NCBI RefSeq assembly: GCF_918698095.1
Contig: NZ_CAKKLY010000007.1
Span: forward strand, 1 to 64,000
Direction of reading: 5' to 3'
DNA length: 64,000 bases
Origin: Arthrobacter sp. Bi83
GTDB lineage: Bacteria > Actinomycetota > Actinomycetes > Actinomycetales > Micrococcaceae
How positions within the stretch are numbered: position 1 is the stretch's first letter; every line of letters begins with the position of its first letter. The notes under the pieces are model-generated. The model did not search any database. It was not told where the DNA came from and worked only from the letters and a program-made list of their open reading frames with translations. Below, piece by piece: positions 53,667-61,478 of the stretch. A program made the translations under genes and the position numbers.

Positions 53667-53672
53667 TAGACT
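53667..53672 (+). promoter_or_regulatory. -10 element for leaderless Nudix gene
   Basis: TAGACT lies 6 nt before the GTG at 53679 with no ribosome site between. Confidence 0.5.
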
Positions 53673-53678
53673 GGGGCG

Positions 53679-54167
53679 GTGACTGAACTGACCAACACTG
53701 AACTGATCAACACTGAACTGATCAACGTTGTGGGCGGCGCCGTGCTCGATTCGCTGGCTGAGCCCGCGCGGCTGCTCGTGGCCCGGCGCACGGCACCGCC
53801 GCAGTTCGCCGGCATGTGGGAATTCCCCGGCGGCAAGGTGGAGGCGGGCGAGGCCCCTAAAGATGCCCTGCACCGGGAGTTGCGGGAGGAACTCGGGATC
53901 GCCGTCATCCTCGGCGCCGAATTGGAAGCACCGGAGAGCTCAGGCTGGCCCCTCAACGAACGCGCGTCGATGCGCGTATGGTTCGCCGAGGTAGCCGACG
54001 GCGACCCCCGGCCCCTCGAGGACCACGATGAACTCCGGTGGGTCAGCATTCAGGACCGTGACGAAGCTCTCCACCTTCCCTGGATCCCCGCCGACCTTCC
54101 GATTGTCAGGGCACTGCTGACCGCGCTGGGCGCGCCGCTGCCTGCGGGGGCCGCCCCCCGCGCGTAA
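53679..54167 (+). CDS. Nudix hydrolase (MutT-like)
   Basis: A 162-residue pyrophosphohydrolase with the full Nudix box GX5EX7REUXEEXGU: it starts GGKVEAGEAPKDALHR and ends ELREELGI, at about residues 51-73. MutT-type members remove oxidised nucleotides such as 8-oxo-dGTP; that substrate is plausible but unproven. The N-terminus TELTN-TELIN-TELIN comes from a 15-bp tandem repeat immediately after the start codon. Confidence 0.9.
   Translation: MTELTNTELINTELINVVGGAVLDSLAEPARLLVARRTAPPQFAGMWEFPGGKVEAGEAPKDALHRELREELGIAVILGAELEAPESSGWPLNERASMRVWFAEVADGDPRPLEDHDELRWVSIQDRDEALHLPWIPADLPIVRALLTALGAPLPAGAAPRA
53682..53726 (+). repeat. 15-bp repeat, three copies, after the Nudix start codon
   Basis: ACTGAACTGACCAAC (53682-53696) is followed by two exact copies of ACTGAACTGATCAAC (53697-53711, 53712-53726). 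Each codes for five residues (TELTN/TELIN), so copy changes keep the frame. Confidence 0.88.
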
Positions 54168-54219
54168 GAGTCACGCCGGGTAGGAAGGTGCCAAATCAGT
54201 CTGCTCTGTCAGAGGGCGT

Positions 54220-55335
54220 TCAGAAAAGTGTCGGCTGTGGTGCGGCCGCCGCTCCGCTGGGGTGGCCGGCACGCGCCGCGGGCAGGCTGCCCTCCGGGTA
54301 CGCCGCTTCCTCCCCGCGGGGGTCATCGACGTCGCGGTGGCTGAACCCCTGTGAGCCCGAAAAACCGTGCCGCGCCTTGAAGAAGCGAATTCTGCCGGCG
54401 AGCCAGGTCCGGTATTCCTTGGAAGCGTACGAGCCCGTGCCGTAAAGCCTGCGGTACCGTCCGGCAAGTTCCGGGTGCCGGGCGGCGATCCATTGCATGA
54501 ACCATTCGCGGGTGCCGGGCTTGAGGTAAAGCGCCCCGGCAGTGACTCCGGTGGCTCCGGCAGCGGCCAGCGAGCTGAAAAGTGAGTCCAGCGCTTCGTC
54601 GCTGTCCGACAGCCAGGGCAGGATGGGCATGGCCATCACTCCGCAGGGGAGCCCGGCTTCGCGCAGCCTTGAAATGAGCTTGAGCCGGGCCCGCGGACCG
54701 GGCGTTCCGGGCTCAACGGCCTCGGAAAGCTGTTCATCCGTCATGGCGAGCGAGATTCCGATCCCCACGGGGACCTGCGTGGCGGCATGTTTCAGCAGGG
54801 GGATGTCCCTGGCAAGCAGGGTCCCTTTGGTGAGGATGGACAGGGGTGTGCCCGAGTCCGCCAGCGCGCTGATGATTCCGGGCATCAGCCGGTAACGGCC
54901 TTCGGCACGCTGGTAGGGATCGGTATTGGTGCCGAGCGCAACCTGCTGGCGTCCCCAGGACGGCTTGGCCAACTCCTTGCGCAGGACGTCCGCGGCGTTG
55001 ATTTTCACCACCACCTGGCTGTCGAAGTCGAGCCCGGCATCGAAGTCAAGATAGGTGTGGCTCTTGCGGGCGAAGCAGTAGACGCACGCGTGGCTGCATC
55101 CGCGGTAGGGGTTGACGGTCCACTCAAAGGGCATCCGTGAACCGGCAGCCACCTTGTTGAGCACCGATTTGGCAGTGACCTCGTGGAAGGTGACCCCGGC
55201 AAATTCAGGGGTGGAGACGGAACGCACAAGCCCGGCCAGGGGCAGCAGCGGCACTGCGGCTGGGGCGGCCGCGGTTAGGCTGTTTGCGCCTTGCTCTCCA
55301 GGTGCCGGATTAAGTGCTTGTGCGTCCCATCTCAT
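54220..55335 (-). CDS. Rv2578c-like radical SAM protein, SOS-linked, with clamp-motif-like C-terminus
   Basis: A 371-residue radical SAM protein. The cluster motif CSHACVYC has Cys80, Cys84 and Cys87. Later blocks (TNTDPYQRAE, SILTKGTLLARDI, PVGIGISLAM, MPILPWLSDSDEAL) match the actinobacterial Rv2578c family and resemble SplB-type proteins. The last five residues, QPTLF, look like a beta-sliding-clamp-binding motif. The start MRWDAQAL is used because a TTGACA-N17-TCGAAT promoter lies 7 nt upstream. A LexA-type box sits in that promoter. The reaction is unknown; DNA-lesion repair is an inference. Confidence 0.82.
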   Translation of the reverse strand: MRWDAQALNPAPGEQGANSLTAAAPAAVPLLPLAGLVRSVSTPEFAGVTFHEVTAKSVLNKVAAGSRMPFEWTVNPYRGCSHACVYCFARKSHTYLDFDAGLDFDSQVVVKINAADVLRKELAKPSWGRQQVALGTNTDPYQRAEGRYRLMPGIISALADSGTPLSILTKGTLLARDIPLLKHAATQVPVGIGISLAMTDEQLSEAVEPGTPGPRARLKLISRLREAGLPCGVMAMPILPWLSDSDEALDSLFSSLAAAGATGVTAGALYLKPGTREWFMQWIAARHPELAGRYRRLYGTGSYASKEYRTWLAGRIRFFKARHGFSGSQGFSHRDVDDPRGEEAAYPEGSLPAARAGHPSGAAAAPQPTLF

Positions 55336-55342
55336 GATCTCA

Positions 55343-55371
55343 ATTCGAAGGTATGTTCTAATCAATGTCAA
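55343..55371 (-). promoter_or_regulatory. Promoter with LexA-type box for the radical SAM gene
   Basis: On the reverse strand TTGACA (55371-55366) and TCGAAT (55348-55343) are 17 bp apart, with the ATG 7 nt after the -10. The box TCGAAGGTATGTTCTA (55345-55360, forward) has two mismatches to TCGAAC-N4-GTTCGA and overlaps spacer and -10. Confidence 0.7.
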
Positions 55372-55400
55372 GGCCCGGCGTCGGTGTTTCGCCCGGCCGC

Positions 55401-55406
55401 TACGCT
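55401..55406 (+). promoter_or_regulatory. -10 element for leaderless pcp
   Basis: TACGCT is 6 nt before the pcp ATG with no ribosome site between. It diverges from the radical SAM promoter about 50 bp away. Confidence 0.5.
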
Positions 55407-55412
55407 TGCTTC

Positions 55413-56054
55413 ATGATCCTCCTCACCGGATTTGAACCGTTCGGCGGCCAGTCTTCCAACCCGTCATGGGCAGCAGCACTCCACGCGCGGGAACTGCTCC
55501 GCAGCGAAGGCCTGGCCGTCAGGGCGGTTGAACTGCCCTGCATCTTCGGTGCAGCCGGTGCCGTCCTCCGCGATGCCCTGGACGAACTGGAGCCGGAACT
55601 CGTGGTGTGCATCGGTCAGGCGGGAGGCCGTGACCGTGTGTCGCTGGAGCGAGTCGCCATCAACTGCGATGACGCCCCGATTCCCGACAATGCCGGGAAC
55701 CAGCCGCTCGACAGCGAAGTGGTGCAGGGCGGGCCGGCCGCGTACTTCAGCTCACTGCCGGTGAAGGCAGCCCTCCGTGCCGTGACTCTGGCCGGCATCC
55801 CCGCAGAGATCTCGCAGACGGCAGGGACATATGTCTGCAACCACATCTTCTACACCCTGATGCACGAGCTCGCGTCCCGGGCGGATGTGCGGGGCGGGTT
55901 CGTCCATGTCCCGTTCGAGCCCGGGCAGCTGCCGGAGGGGAGCGCAGCCCCCTCTCTGGCCGTGACGTTGATGGCCGAGGCGATCGCCGCCGTCGTCCGC
56001 ACTGCACTGGCGACCACGGCGGACCTCAAACTGTCCGCCGGTACCGTCCACTAG
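55413..56054 (+). CDS. pcp: Pyroglutamyl-peptidase I
   Basis: Pcp is a cytosolic cysteine peptidase that removes N-terminal pyroglutamate. The 213-residue protein starts MILLTGFEPFGG and shows the catalytic cysteine in AGTYVCNHIFYTLMH near residue 143, the glutamate in the SLERVAINCDD region and the histidine in FVHVPFEP. Length is usual. Its stop overlaps the end of the convergent SIMPL remnant. Confidence 0.93.
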   Translation: MILLTGFEPFGGQSSNPSWAAALHARELLRSEGLAVRAVELPCIFGAAGAVLRDALDELEPELVVCIGQAGGRDRVSLERVAINCDDAPIPDNAGNQPLDSEVVQGGPAAYFSSLPVKAALRAVTLAGIPAEISQTAGTYVCNHIFYTLMHELASRADVRGGFVHVPFEPGQLPEGSAAPSLAVTLMAEAIAAVVRTALATTADLKLSAGTVH

Positions 56055-56462
56055 CCGGTTGCGCGGAGTTCCCAGACGACGCCCACCGTCGCGGAGACGC
56101 TCGACTGGCCGGCTTCGATCCCCACGGCATCAGCGGATACGGCCCGCTGCATTTTCGCTACCGGAATGGGCACGGCGGCGCCGGGCTGCTGGGTAACCGA
56201 GGCCACCGGGCCCAGTTCGGCGCCAGCCAGTGCGGCGAACTGCGTGGCAGTGGCGAGGGCATCCTGCCAGGCTGCCTCCCGAGCCCGTGACATCACGGCG
56301 GCGGGATCGGCAAAACCGAGATCCAGCCCGCCCCGCCGCGGCATAGGCGGCCCCCACGTCCTCCCGGCGGCACTCCACGCCAAGGGAAACGGTCAGCAGG
56401 TCCGGCACGGCTTCCGCGGTTCCGGCCCCGGTCACAGAGATGGTCCTCGGAATTTCCGTCAT
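56051..56462 (-). pseudogene. SIMPL (DUF541) domain gene, internally deleted and frameshifted
   Basis: The reverse strand reads MTEIPRTISVTGAGTAEAVP to about residue 45 in one frame. From about 56345 a different frame carries GGLDLGFADPAAVMSRAR, then AWQDALATATQFAALAGAEL and the normal C-terminus VSATVGVVWELRATG. Both parts belong to SIMPL proteins of about 210-230 residues, but the middle of roughly 80 residues is missing and the frame changes at a GC-rich junction. This indicates a broken gene, unless it is a sequencing error plus real deletion. Its ATG overlaps the upstream gene's stop. Confidence 0.78.
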
Positions 56463-56908
56463 GTCACGCCTCGATTCCGTTCGGGGGAAGCTTTGCCCGT
56501 TCCGCGTTTTCCGGTCTCCGCATATCCGCCTGCTTCCAGGCCCGCCAGGCTTTCAAAGACGTTGGCGGACCCCGGGTTGCCTGTCCGCAGCCGGGACCAC
56601 CCCGCGGCGATGAAGTACAGCGGCAGGAACGGCAGGCCCAGGCAGGCGTATTGGCTGCTGTGCCGTTCCTCGTGTCCCAGCAGCACAGGATTGGCCAGGG
56701 CTTCCTCCGCTCCGGCCCGGAAGATGACCACGTTGCCGACCGTGAAGGCCTGCGCGAAGGGAAGACGCCAGCGGTAGCCGGCGGCAATCACCAGACCGCG
56801 GGGGCCGCCAACCGTTTCGGTGCCTGCCAGTCTGGCCAGCAGGAGTCCCAGGGTTGTGGAGGCGTTGAGCACGTTCGCAAGTTGGCGCAACCGCTGTGCG
56901 GGGGTCAT
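56459..56908 (-). CDS. Conserved hypothetical protein with HExxH motif
   Basis: A 149-residue protein starting MTPAQRLRQLANVLNAS. HEERH at residues 79-83 fits the HExxH zinc-protease motif and is followed by a hydrophobic helix (LGLPFLPLYFIAAGW). A segment before it, GNVVIFRAGAEEALANPVLL, suggests a minimal peptidase-like fold, but no third metal ligand is obvious. Function unknown. It overlaps the SIMPL remnant by 4 bp, so the two were once co-transcribed. The ATG at 56908 is preferred over a start 27 codons earlier. Confidence 0.65.
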   Translation of the reverse strand: MTPAQRLRQLANVLNASTTLGLLLARLAGTETVGGPRGLVIAAGYRWRLPFAQAFTVGNVVIFRAGAEEALANPVLLGHEERHSSQYACLGLPFLPLYFIAAGWSRLRTGNPGSANVFESLAGLEAGGYAETGKRGTGKASPERNRGVT

Positions 56909-56990
56909 CCTGCCATGGTAGCGGCAGCCATATTCGCTGCACACTGCGGCGACGCGCGCCCTGCCGTTCGGGCAGCCGGGCCCCGTCAAT

Positions 56991-56996
56991 TAGACT
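56991..56996 (+). promoter_or_regulatory. Candidate -10 of the pheST promoter
   Basis: TAGACT lies 165 bp before pheS. TTCGGG about 18 bp upstream is only a weak -35. The leader between here and pheS holds a perfect palindrome. Confidence 0.35.
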
Positions 56997-57049
56997 GGGA
57001 ACAGTGCCTGCCGGCCAAACTCCGGCGAGCCTGCCCTTGTCTTTGGATG

Positions 57050-57079
57050 ATGTCATTGGATGACTCCATCCAATGACAT
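57050..57079 (+). promoter_or_regulatory. Perfect 13-bp palindrome/hairpin in the pheST leader
   Basis: ATGTCATTGGATG (57050-57062) and CATCCAATGACAT (57067-57079) are exact inverted arms around ACTC. It is AT-rich compared with terminators here and lacks a T-run, so it could be an operator or an RNA switch element. No phenylalanine-rich leader peptide or T-box features are visible. Confidence 0.55.
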
Positions 57080-57161
57080 GCCAGTGACGGACGCGCTGCC
57101 GGGGAACCGGCACAGCAGCCCCGGCCATTGGCATCACCCGACTCGTAGCTAAGAACAGTAG

Positions 57162-58223
57162 ATGACTGAAACTTTGCCGGGCGCTGCCGCCCCGAACCCT
57201 CTGGATGAAGCCGCCATCACCGCCGCCGTCGACCAGGCAATCGCCGCGATTGCCGGTGCCTCCACGCTCGATGAACTCAAGGCTGTCCGTTTGGCCCACA
57301 CCGGCGAGAAATCGCAGCTGAGCCTGGCCAACCGTGAGATCGGGCGCCTTCCCAAAGACCAGAAGGCTGTCGCCGGCAAGCTCATGGGTTCCTCCCGCGG
57401 ACGCGTCAACAAGGCGCTCGCCGACCGCACCGTCGAGCTCGAAGCCGAGAACGACGCCCGCATCCTGGTTGAGGAAACCGTGGATGTCACCGCTGCTCCG
57501 CGACGCCGCCGTGCCGGGGCGCGCCACCCGCTCTCCACGCTGCAGGACCGCGTGGCGGACATCTTCGTGGGCATGGGCTGGGAAATCGCCGAGGGCCCGG
57601 AAGTCGAATCCGAATGGTTCAACTTCGATGCCCTGAACTTCAAGCCGGACCACCCGGCCCGCGAAATGCAGGACACCTTCTTCGTGGAACCACCGGAAGC
57701 GCACCTCCTCATGCGCACCCACACCTCCCCGGTGCAGGTCCGCTCCATGCTGGAACGCGAGGTTCCCATCTACGTGCTGTGCCCCGGCAAGGTGTTCCGC
57801 ACCGACGAACTGGACGCCACGCACACGCCGGTGTTCCACCAGTTCGAAGGCCTGGCCATCGACAAGAAACTCAGCATGGCGGACCTTCGCGGAACGCTGG
57901 AGCACTTCGCCCGGCAGATGTTCGGTGACGAGGCCCAAATCCGGCTGCGTCCCAACTACTTCCCGTTCACCGAGCCGTCCGCCGAGCTGGACATCTGGCA
58001 CCCGGGCGCCAAGGGCGGTCCGCGCTGGATCGAATGGGGCGGCTGCGGCATGGTCAACCCCCATGTTCTCCGGGCTGCCGGCATCGACCCCGACACCTAT
58101 TCAGGATTTGCCTTCGGCATGGGCATTGAGCGCACCCTCATGTTCCGCAACGAGGTCGGCGACATGCGCGACATGATCGAAGGCGATGTACGTTTCAGCG
58201 AGCACTTCGGGATGGAGATCTAA
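57162..58223 (+). CDS. pheS: Phenylalanine-tRNA ligase alpha subunit
   Basis: PheS is the catalytic class II subunit of the heterotetrameric synthetase. The 353-residue protein has an N-terminal coiled-coil (about 15-100), motif 2 around [20 protein letters not shown] and motif 3 in [15 protein letters not shown] near the C-terminus. The alanine/glycine position that governs para-substituted phenylalanine use is within this region. pheT follows after 2 bp. Confidence 0.97.
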   Translation: MTETLPGAAAPNPLDEAAITAAVDQAIAAIAGASTLDELKAVRLAHTGEKSQLSLANREIGRLPKDQKAVAGKLMGSSRGRVNKALADRTVELEAENDARILVEETVDVTAAPRRRRAGARHPLSTLQDRVADIFVGMGWEIAEGPEVESEWFNFDALNFKPDHPAREMQDTFFVEPPEAHLLMRTHTSPVQVRSMLEREVPIYVLCPGKVFRTDELDATHTPVFHQFEGLAIDKKLSMADLRGTLEHFARQMFGDEAQIRLRPNYFPFTEPSAELDIWHPGAKGGPRWIEWGGCGMVNPHVLRAAGIDPDTYSGFAFGMGIERTLMFRNEVGDMRDMIEGDVRFSEHFGMEI

Positions 58224-58225
58224 CA

Positions 58226-60769
58226 GTGCGTATCCCACTTTCCTGGCTGCGTGAATTCGCGCAGGTACCGGCCGGAGCAACGGCCGAAGACGTCATGGCC
58301 GAGCTCGTCAAGGTCGGCTTTGAAGAAGAAGCGGTCCACCGTCCCACGGACGGCCTTAAGGGCCCCGTCGTGGTGGGCCAGGTCCTGAGCCTGGTCAAGG
58401 AACCGCAGACCAACGGCAAGACCATCAACTGGTGCCAGGTCCGCGTGGTCCCCGAAGGCCAAGAGCAGACCCTCACCGGCAAGGGCATCGATCCCTCCGG
58501 TGTCCAGGGCATCATCTGCGGAGCCCACAACTTCGTCGAAGGGGACAAGGTGGTAGTCACCCTCCCCGGTGCCGTGCTGCCCGGCGACTTCCACATCTCG
58601 GCACGGAAAACCTACGGGCACCTCTCCGCGGGCATGATCGCCTCCGTACGCGAACTGGGCATCGGTGAAGACCACGATGGCATCCTGGTGCTGTCGAGGA
58701 TCGGCCTGGACCCGGAAATCGGTACCGACGCCATGGAGCTCCTGGGGCTCTACGACGAAGCCGCCGAGATCAACGTCACCCCTGACCGTGGCTACGCGTT
58801 CTCGATCCGCGGTGTGGCCCGGGAATACGCCCACGCCACCGGAACGTCCTTCACGGACCCCGCGTCCAAGGTGTCGGCCCCGGCGGAATTGGCCGGCGGC
58901 CACGGCGTCAAGCTCAACGACGACGCGCCCATCTACGGCAAGCCCGGCTGTGACCGCTTCGTGGCCCGGACCGTCCGCGGAGTCGACGCCACAAAACCGA
59001 CACCCCAGTGGATGGTTTCACGGCTGCGTCTTGCCGGTATCCGCTCCATCTCCCTTCCCGTGGACATCTCGAACTACGTCATGCTGGAGCTCGGCCAGCC
59101 CACGCACTGCTACGACCTGGACAAGCTGTCCGGCGACATCGTGGTCCGCCGTGCCGTGGCGGGGGAGAAGATCACCACCCTGGATGACAAGGAACGGACG
59201 CTCGACGTCGAGGATCTCCTCATCACGGACGGCTCCGGGGCGATCGGCATCGCCGGCGTCATGGGCGGCGCGGCCACTGAGGTGTCCGACTCCACCACCA
59301 ACGTGCTGGTCGAGGCGGCCCACTTCGATGAGGTTTCCATCGCACGCTCCCGCCGCCGGCACAAGCTGCCGTCCGAAGCGTCAAAGCGATTTGAACGCGG
59401 CGTGGACTGGCAGGTAGCGAACATTGCCGCCCAGCGCGTTGTGGACCTTATGGTGGAACTCGCCGGGGGCGTCGCTGACGAGGCGGGCACCGACGTCGGG
59501 ACCGCACCGGACGCCGTGACCATCGCCCTGCCGGCGGGCTTCGCCGCCGCACGGATCGGCATCGACTTCACTGAAGAGCAGATTGTCACCTCCCTTGAGG
59601 ATCTCGGCGCCGTGGTGGAAAAGGCCGACGGCGGCTGGACGGTTTCGGCGCCCAGCTGGCGGAACGACCTCGAAACCAAGGAAGACCTGTCCGAGGAAAT
59701 CGCCCGCCTGGTGGGATACGACCAGATCCCGGCGACCCTTCCGGTCGCTCCTCCGGGACGCGGGCTGACCCGCGTGCAGCAGCAGCGGCGGCGACTGATC
59801 CAGGCCCTCGCCGACGCCGGGCTTACCGAGGTCCTGGCCTACCCATTCGTGTCGAAGGCTGCCAACGACACCTTCGGCGTGGCCGAAGCCGGCGCGGTCC
59901 GCACGGCGGTCAAGCTGGCCAACCCCATCAGCGAGGAACACGGCTACCTGCGGACCTCGGTCCTGCCCGGACTCATCGAGGTAGCCAAGCGCAACCACTC
60001 GCGCGGCTTCCGCGACCTGGCGCTCTTCGAGGCAGGCCTTGTCTTCCTGCCCGGCGACACCGTGGGAACGTCCTCCATCCCGCCGCTGGGCGTCAAGCCC
60101 TCCGATGAGGTGCTGGATGCCCTGTACGACGGCGTGCCGGACCAGCCGTTGCACGTCGCCGCGGTCCTGACCGGCCACGACTCACCCGCTGCTGCGGGTC
60201 ACTCGCCCAGGGCGTGGGACTGGGCTGATGCGCTGGACATCGCCCGCTTGGCTGGCGACATTCTGGGTGTTGAGCTGGTTGTGGGCCAGGGCGATCACCA
60301 GGCGTTCCATCCGGGCCGGACCGGGCAGCTTTCGCTGCGCACCGGCGAGGTTGTGGGCTACGCGGGGGAGCTGCACCCGAAGCTCCTTGCCGCCCACGAC
60401 ATGCCGGCCCGTTCCGCGGCACTTGAGATCAATGCCGACGCCCTGTTCGAGGCGGCTGCCGATGTCATCGTGGCACGCCATATCTCCACCTTCCCCGTGG
60501 CCACCCAGGACGTGGCACTTGTTGTGCCGCAGGAAATTCCTGCAGATGACGTCCTGGCCGCGCTGCGGGAAGGAGCGGGCGAACTCCTGGAGGACGTCGC
60601 GCTGTTCGACGTGTACGCCGGTAAGGGGATCGAGGAAGGCAAGAAGTCGCTGGCCTTCGGTCTCCGCTTCCGTGCCAATGACCGGACGCTGACCGCCGAT
60701 GAAGCCTCTGCCGCACGCGAGAGTGCGGTCGCGGTTGCCGCCGCGCGGTTTGGCGCCGTGCAGCGTTAG
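58226..60769 (+). CDS. pheT: Phenylalanine-tRNA ligase beta subunit
   Basis: PheT supports tRNA binding and editing of misacylated tyrosine. The 847-residue protein has a tRNA-binding (EMAP-like) domain at about 40-150, B3/B4 editing domain around 220-400 (RFVARTVRGVDATKP, SNYVMLELGQPTHCYDLDKL), B5 domain near 410-480, a catalytic-like module, and a C-terminal FDX-ACB anticodon domain from about 755 (HISTFPVATQDVALVV). The GTG start is 2 bp after pheS. Confidence 0.96.
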   Translation: MRIPLSWLREFAQVPAGATAEDVMAELVKVGFEEEAVHRPTDGLKGPVVVGQVLSLVKEPQTNGKTINWCQVRVVPEGQEQTLTGKGIDPSGVQGIICGAHNFVEGDKVVVTLPGAVLPGDFHISARKTYGHLSAGMIASVRELGIGEDHDGILVLSRIGLDPEIGTDAMELLGLYDEAAEINVTPDRGYAFSIRGVAREYAHATGTSFTDPASKVSAPAELAGGHGVKLNDDAPIYGKPGCDRFVARTVRGVDATKPTPQWMVSRLRLAGIRSISLPVDISNYVMLELGQPTHCYDLDKLSGDIVVRRAVAGEKITTLDDKERTLDVEDLLITDGSGAIGIAGVMGGAATEVSDSTTNVLVEAAHFDEVSIARSRRRHKLPSEASKRFERGVDWQVANIAAQRVVDLMVELAGGVADEAGTDVGTAPDAVTIALPAGFAAARIGIDFTEEQIVTSLEDLGAVVEKADGGWTVSAPSWRNDLETKEDLSEEIARLVGYDQIPATLPVAPPGRGLTRVQQQRRRLIQALADAGLTEVLAYPFVSKAANDTFGVAEAGAVRTAVKLANPISEEHGYLRTSVLPGLIEVAKRNHSRGFRDLALFEAGLVFLPGDTVGTSSIPPLGVKPSDEVLDALYDGVPDQPLHVAAVLTGHDSPAAAGHSPRAWDWADALDIARLAGDILGVELVVGQGDHQAFHPGRTGQLSLRTGEVVGYAGELHPKLLAAHDMPARSAALEINADALFEAAADVIVARHISTFPVATQDVALVVPQEIPADDVLAALREGAGELLEDVALFDVYAGKGIEEGKKSLAFGLRFRANDRTLTADEASAARESAVAVAAARFGAVQR

Positions 60770-60807
60770 CCGGGGGACGAGTCGACTGGGCACCAGTTTG
60801 GGAACAA

Positions 60808-60843
60808 CGCGAAGGACCACGCCCTCCGGCGTGGTCTTTCGCG
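60808..60843 (+). terminator. 16-bp stem-loop after pheT
   Basis: CGCGAAGGACCACGCC (60808-60823) pairs with GGCGTGGTCTTTCGCG (60828-60843), one G-T wobble, loop CTCC. It starts 38 bp after the pheT stop and overlaps the proposed start of the next gene. Confidence 0.7.
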
Positions 60844-61454
60844 CTTCCCCGGACGGTCCCGCCGACGAATCGCTGCTTGACCCTCCCGAGCTGGAACGCG
60901 CAGCCGCCATGGAGCCCGGCCTGCGCCGGGCTTTTGTGTCCGGTCGGCTGGCGCAGCGGGAGTTGGCCGCCGATTTGCTGGGGACCCCCGCCCGGGACCT
61001 GACCTGCGACTACAGCTGTCCGAGGTGCGGCAGCGGCCCGGGCCTATCGCACGGCCGGCCGGGATATTCGCGGGCGGGCGTGGGGCTTCCGTTGCTCCTC
61101 AGCCTGTCCAGGGCGGCGGGCTGGACGCTCGTGGGTGCTGTCCTGGAGCCGCAGCCCGGAACCAGGCTGGGCATCGACATTGAGGATCCCCGCGGCACCG
61201 ATTTTTCGGGTTTCGAAGCTGTAGCGCTGACGGAGTCGGAGCGCGCGGCCGTAACGGGGCTGCGGGACACTGAACTGCTTCAGGCCCGCGCCCGGCTCTG
61301 GGCGCGGAAAGAGGCGTGGCTCAAGATGACCGGCGAGGGGCTGACCGTGCAGCCAGGAACGGTAGAAGCACTGGGGCATCCGGAAATTTCCGATGTCGAC
61401 GCCGCGGCGGCCGGCCTGCCGGCCTGGCTCGTGGCTGCAGTGGCACTGGGCTGA
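60831..61454 (+). CDS. 4'-phosphopantetheinyl transferase family protein
   Basis: The protein attaches the phosphopantetheine arm to carrier proteins. The Sfp-type motifs are present: LGIDIEDP with the Mg-binding Asp/Glu, and ARLWARKEAWLKMTGEGL, the WxxKEA helix. The start is uncertain. GTG at 60831 gives 207 aa but lies inside a terminator-like hairpin, ATG at 60909 gives 181 aa, and TTG at 60798 is also in frame. The only visible potential partner is the NRPS-like gene at the right edge. Confidence 0.75.
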   Translation: MVFRASPDGPADESLLDPPELERAAAMEPGLRRAFVSGRLAQRELAADLLGTPARDLTCDYSCPRCGSGPGLSHGRPGYSRAGVGLPLLLSLSRAAGWTLVGAVLEPQPGTRLGIDIEDPRGTDFSGFEAVALTESERAAVTGLRDTELLQARARLWARKEAWLKMTGEGLTVQPGTVEALGHPEISDVDAAAAGLPAWLVAAVALG

Positions 61455-61478
61455 CCGGGCACCGGACAGCCGGGCCCG

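Noticed and set aside
56991..57161. T-box or phenylalanine leader peptide for pheST
   Set aside because: No T-box sequence and no ORF with clustered phenylalanine codons in the leader.
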